This document shows, piece after piece, positions 62,161-64,000 of a stretch of DNA of 64,000 nt (the stretch's first letter is position 1; every line of letters starts with the position of its first letter). This stretch comes from Streptomyces coacervatus (GTDB lineage Bacteria > Actinomycetota > Actinomycetes > Streptomycetales > Streptomycetaceae): contig NZ_JARHTP010000010.1 of assembly GCF_029223485.1 (NCBI RefSeq), positions 62,001 through 126,000 on the forward strand, read 5' to 3'. The notes under the pieces are model-generated. The model was not told where the DNA came from. It was given only the letters and a program-made list of their open reading frames with translations, and searched no databases. Made by a program: the position numbers and the translations under genes.

Positions 62161-63882
62161 ATGGCAAACCGCCAGCAGCCCAGCACCATGCCGATCCACA
62201 AGTACGGCCAGTACGAGCAGGTCGGCATCCCCGACCGCAGCTGGCCCGAGCAGCGGATCACCACCGCTCCCCGGTGGCTCTCCACCGACCTGCGTGACGG
62301 CAACCAGGCCCTGATCGACCCGATGTCGCCCGAGCGCAAGCGCCGGATGTTCGACCAGCTGGTCAAGATGGGCTACAAGGAGATCGAGGTCGGCTTCCCG
62401 GCGTCGGGACAGACGGACTTCGACTTCGTGCGGTCGATCATCGAGGAGCCGGGGGCCATCCCCGACGACGTCACCATCTCCGTACTGACCCAGGCCCGCG
62501 AGGACCTGATCGAGCGGACCGTGGAGTCGCTGAAGGGTGCCAAGCGGGCCACCGTCCACCTGTACAACGCCACCGCTCCCGTGTTCCGCCGGGTCGTCTT
62601 CCGCGGTTCCAAGGACCAGATCAAGCAGATCGCCGTCGACGGCACGCGCCTGGTCATGGAGTACGCCGAGAAGCTGCTGGGCCCGGAGACGGAGTTCGGC
62701 TACCAGTACAGCCCCGAGATCTTCACCGACACCGAGCTGGACTTCGCGCTGGAGGTCTGCGAGGCGGTCATGGACGTCTGGCAGCCCGGCCCGGGCCGCG
62801 AGATCATCCTCAACCTGCCTGCCACGGTGGAGCGTTCGACCCCCTCGACCCACGCCGACCGCTTCGAGTGGATGGGCCGCAACCTGACCCGCCGCGAGCA
62901 CGTCGTCCTGTCGATCCACCCGCACAACGACCGCGGCACCGCCGTCGCCGCCGCCGAGCTGGCGCTGATGGCCGGCGCCGACCGCGTCGAGGGCTGTCTG
63001 TTCGGACAGGGCGAGCGCACCGGCAACGTCGACCTGGTCACCCTGGGCATGAACCTGTTCTCCCAGGGCGTCGACCCGCAGATCGACTTCTCCGACATCG
63101 ACGAGATCCGTCGTACGTGGGAGTACTGCAACCAGATGGAGGTCCACCCGCGCCACCCGTACGTGGGCGACCTGGTCTACACGTCCTTCTCCGGCTCCCA
63201 CCAGGACGCCATCAAGAAGGGCTTCGACGCGATGGAGGCCGACGCGGCGGCCAAGGGCGTCACCGTCGACGACATCGAGTGGGCGGTCCCGTACCTGCCG
63301 ATCGACCCGAAGGACGTCGGCCGCTCCTACGAGGCCGTCATCCGCGTCAACTCGCAGTCCGGCAAGGGCGGTATCGCCTACGTCCTGAAGAACGACCACA
63401 AGCTGGACCTGCCCCGCCGGATGCAGATCGAGTTCTCGAAGCTCATCCAGGCGAAGACGGACGCCGAGGGCGGCGAGGTCACCGGCGGCGACATCTGGGC
63501 GGTCTTCCAGGACGAGTACCTGCCGAACCCCGAGAACCCGTGGGGCCGTATTCAGGTCAAGAACGGCCAGTCGACGACCGACACCGACGGCGTGGACACG
63601 CTGCGGGTCGAGGCGACGGTCGACGGCGCGGACACCGTCCTGACCGGCACGGGCAACGGTCCGATCTCGGCCTTCTTCGACGCCCTGGCCGCCGTCGGCG
63701 TGGACGCCCGGCTGCTGGACTACCAGGAGCACACGATGAGCGAGGGCGCCTCCGCGCAGGCCGCCTCCTACATCGAATGCGCGATCGACGACAAGGTTCT
63801 CTGGGGAATCGGCATCGATGCGAACACGACTCGTGCGTCGCTGAAGGCGGTCGTCTCCGCGGTGAACCGGGCCACCCGCTAG
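62161..63882 (+). CDS. leuA: 2-isopropylmalate synthase
   Basis: 573 residues; first committed step of leucine synthesis (acetyl-CoA + 2-oxoisovalerate). TIM-barrel motifs TDLRDGNQALIDPM, GFPASGQTDFDFVR, STHADRFEWM and SIHPHNDRGTA supply the metal and substrate sites; the C-terminal LeuA regulatory domain gives leucine feedback inhibition (VDTLRVEATVDGADTVLTG). The ATG follows GAGGAGCCC. The Leu leader upstream adds transcript-level control. Confidence 0.98.
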   Translation: MANRQQPSTMPIHKYGQYEQVGIPDRSWPEQRITTAPRWLSTDLRDGNQALIDPMSPERKRRMFDQLVKMGYKEIEVGFPASGQTDFDFVRSIIEEPGAIPDDVTISVLTQAREDLIERTVESLKGAKRATVHLYNATAPVFRRVVFRGSKDQIKQIAVDGTRLVMEYAEKLLGPETEFGYQYSPEIFTDTELDFALEVCEAVMDVWQPGPGREIILNLPATVERSTPSTHADRFEWMGRNLTRREHVVLSIHPHNDRGTAVAAAELALMAGADRVEGCLFGQGERTGNVDLVTLGMNLFSQGVDPQIDFSDIDEIRRTWEYCNQMEVHPRHPYVGDLVYTSFSGSHQDAIKKGFDAMEADAAAKGVTVDDIEWAVPYLPIDPKDVGRSYEAVIRVNSQSGKGGIAYVLKNDHKLDLPRRMQIEFSKLIQAKTDAEGGEVTGGDIWAVFQDEYLPNPENPWGRIQVKNGQSTTDTDGVDTLRVEATVDGADTVLTGTGNGPISAFFDALAAVGVDARLLDYQEHTMSEGASAQAASYIECAIDDKVLWGIGIDANTTRASLKAVVSAVNRATR

Positions 63883-63925
63883 ACCAGGTCTTCAGGCCTC
63901 TGACCAGGCTCTGACCGGGTATTTC

Positions 63926-63961
63926 GGGGCCCGGACCGTCGTATACGACGGTCCGGGCCCC
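63926..63961. terminator. leuA terminator: 36-bp perfect palindrome
   Basis: GGGGCCCGGACCGTCGTA followed directly by its exact reverse complement; 18-bp arms with no spacer. 43 bp after the leuA stop. No U-tract beyond GTCATTTAT. Confidence 0.85.
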
Positions 63962-64000
63962 GTCATTTATCGGCCATCTGTTCATGGAGGTCACGGAAAG

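Overview
The window is chromosomal DNA from a high-GC actinomycete, almost certainly a Streptomyces. Genes are GC-rich with many GTG starts, 4-bp ATGA/GTGA overlaps are common, and the gene set is the conserved block LCP/LytR - rsfS - leuS - comEA/comEC - holA - rpsT - lepA - hemW - hrcA/dnaJ - rsmE - phoH/ybeY/corC - era - leuA. Most of the sequence is core chromosome. There is no integrase, transposase, phage module or CRISPR array.

Layout. 1-2.8 kb: tail of an LCP-family cell-wall gene, ribosome silencing factor, a histidine phosphatase, and two identical tRNA-Ala(GGC) genes around two tiny zinc-cysteine proteins. 2.8-5.7 kb (minus): a NuoF-like flavo/Fe-S protein fused to a ferredoxin, with a di-heme ferric-reductase-like membrane protein. 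5.9-9 kb: leuS behind a Leu-rich leader peptide and terminator. 9.1-16.7 kb: DegV, ComEA-ComEC, arylamine N-acetyltransferase, DNA polymerase III delta. 16.9-21.4 kb: rpsT, lepA, acyl-CoA synthetase. 21.5-28.4 kb: a signalling locus of response regulator, giant HAMP-repeat hybrid histidine kinase and divergent RsbW/SpoIIE-type phosphatase, resembling the osmoadaptation genes osaB/osaA/osaC. 28.5-36.6 kb: hemW, DUF3097, MBL hydrolase, hrcA-dnaJ2 behind a CIRCE operator, nitronate monooxygenase, rsmE. 36.7-43 kb: lipoprotein, tricorn protease, HIT protein, RNase Z, adenine-deaminase-type enzyme. 43-48 kb: MFS exporter, IclR regulator, glucarate-dehydratase-like enzyme, PfkB kinase. 48-51.6 kb (minus): phoH-ybeY-corC-mmcQ-degenerate cytidine deaminase. 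51.7-54.8 kb: accessory patch with a secreted protein, a broken DUF916 gene and amtB-glnK under a GlnR-like box. 54.9-64 kb: era, XRE regulator/SDR pair, sugar MFS plus GH1 beta-glucosidase, M4 protease plus emfourin-type inhibitor, and leuA behind a second Leu leader.

Functional themes. Leucine supply and charging (leuA and leuS) are both preceded by short ORFs with consecutive Leu codons and RNA stems that fit attenuation. Nitrogen uptake (amtB-glnK) carries a GlnR-type operator. Heat shock (hrcA-dnaJ2) has a textbook CIRCE. A kinase/regulator/phosphatase cluster probably senses stress.

The least explained items are the NuoF-like/cytochrome-b pair with altered NADH-site and cysteine positions, the protease-inhibitor pair, the displaced era gene, and dispersed GC-rich repeats, two of which lie in frame inside the SpoIIE-type phosphatase. 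Functions come from motif recognition by eye; no database search was run.
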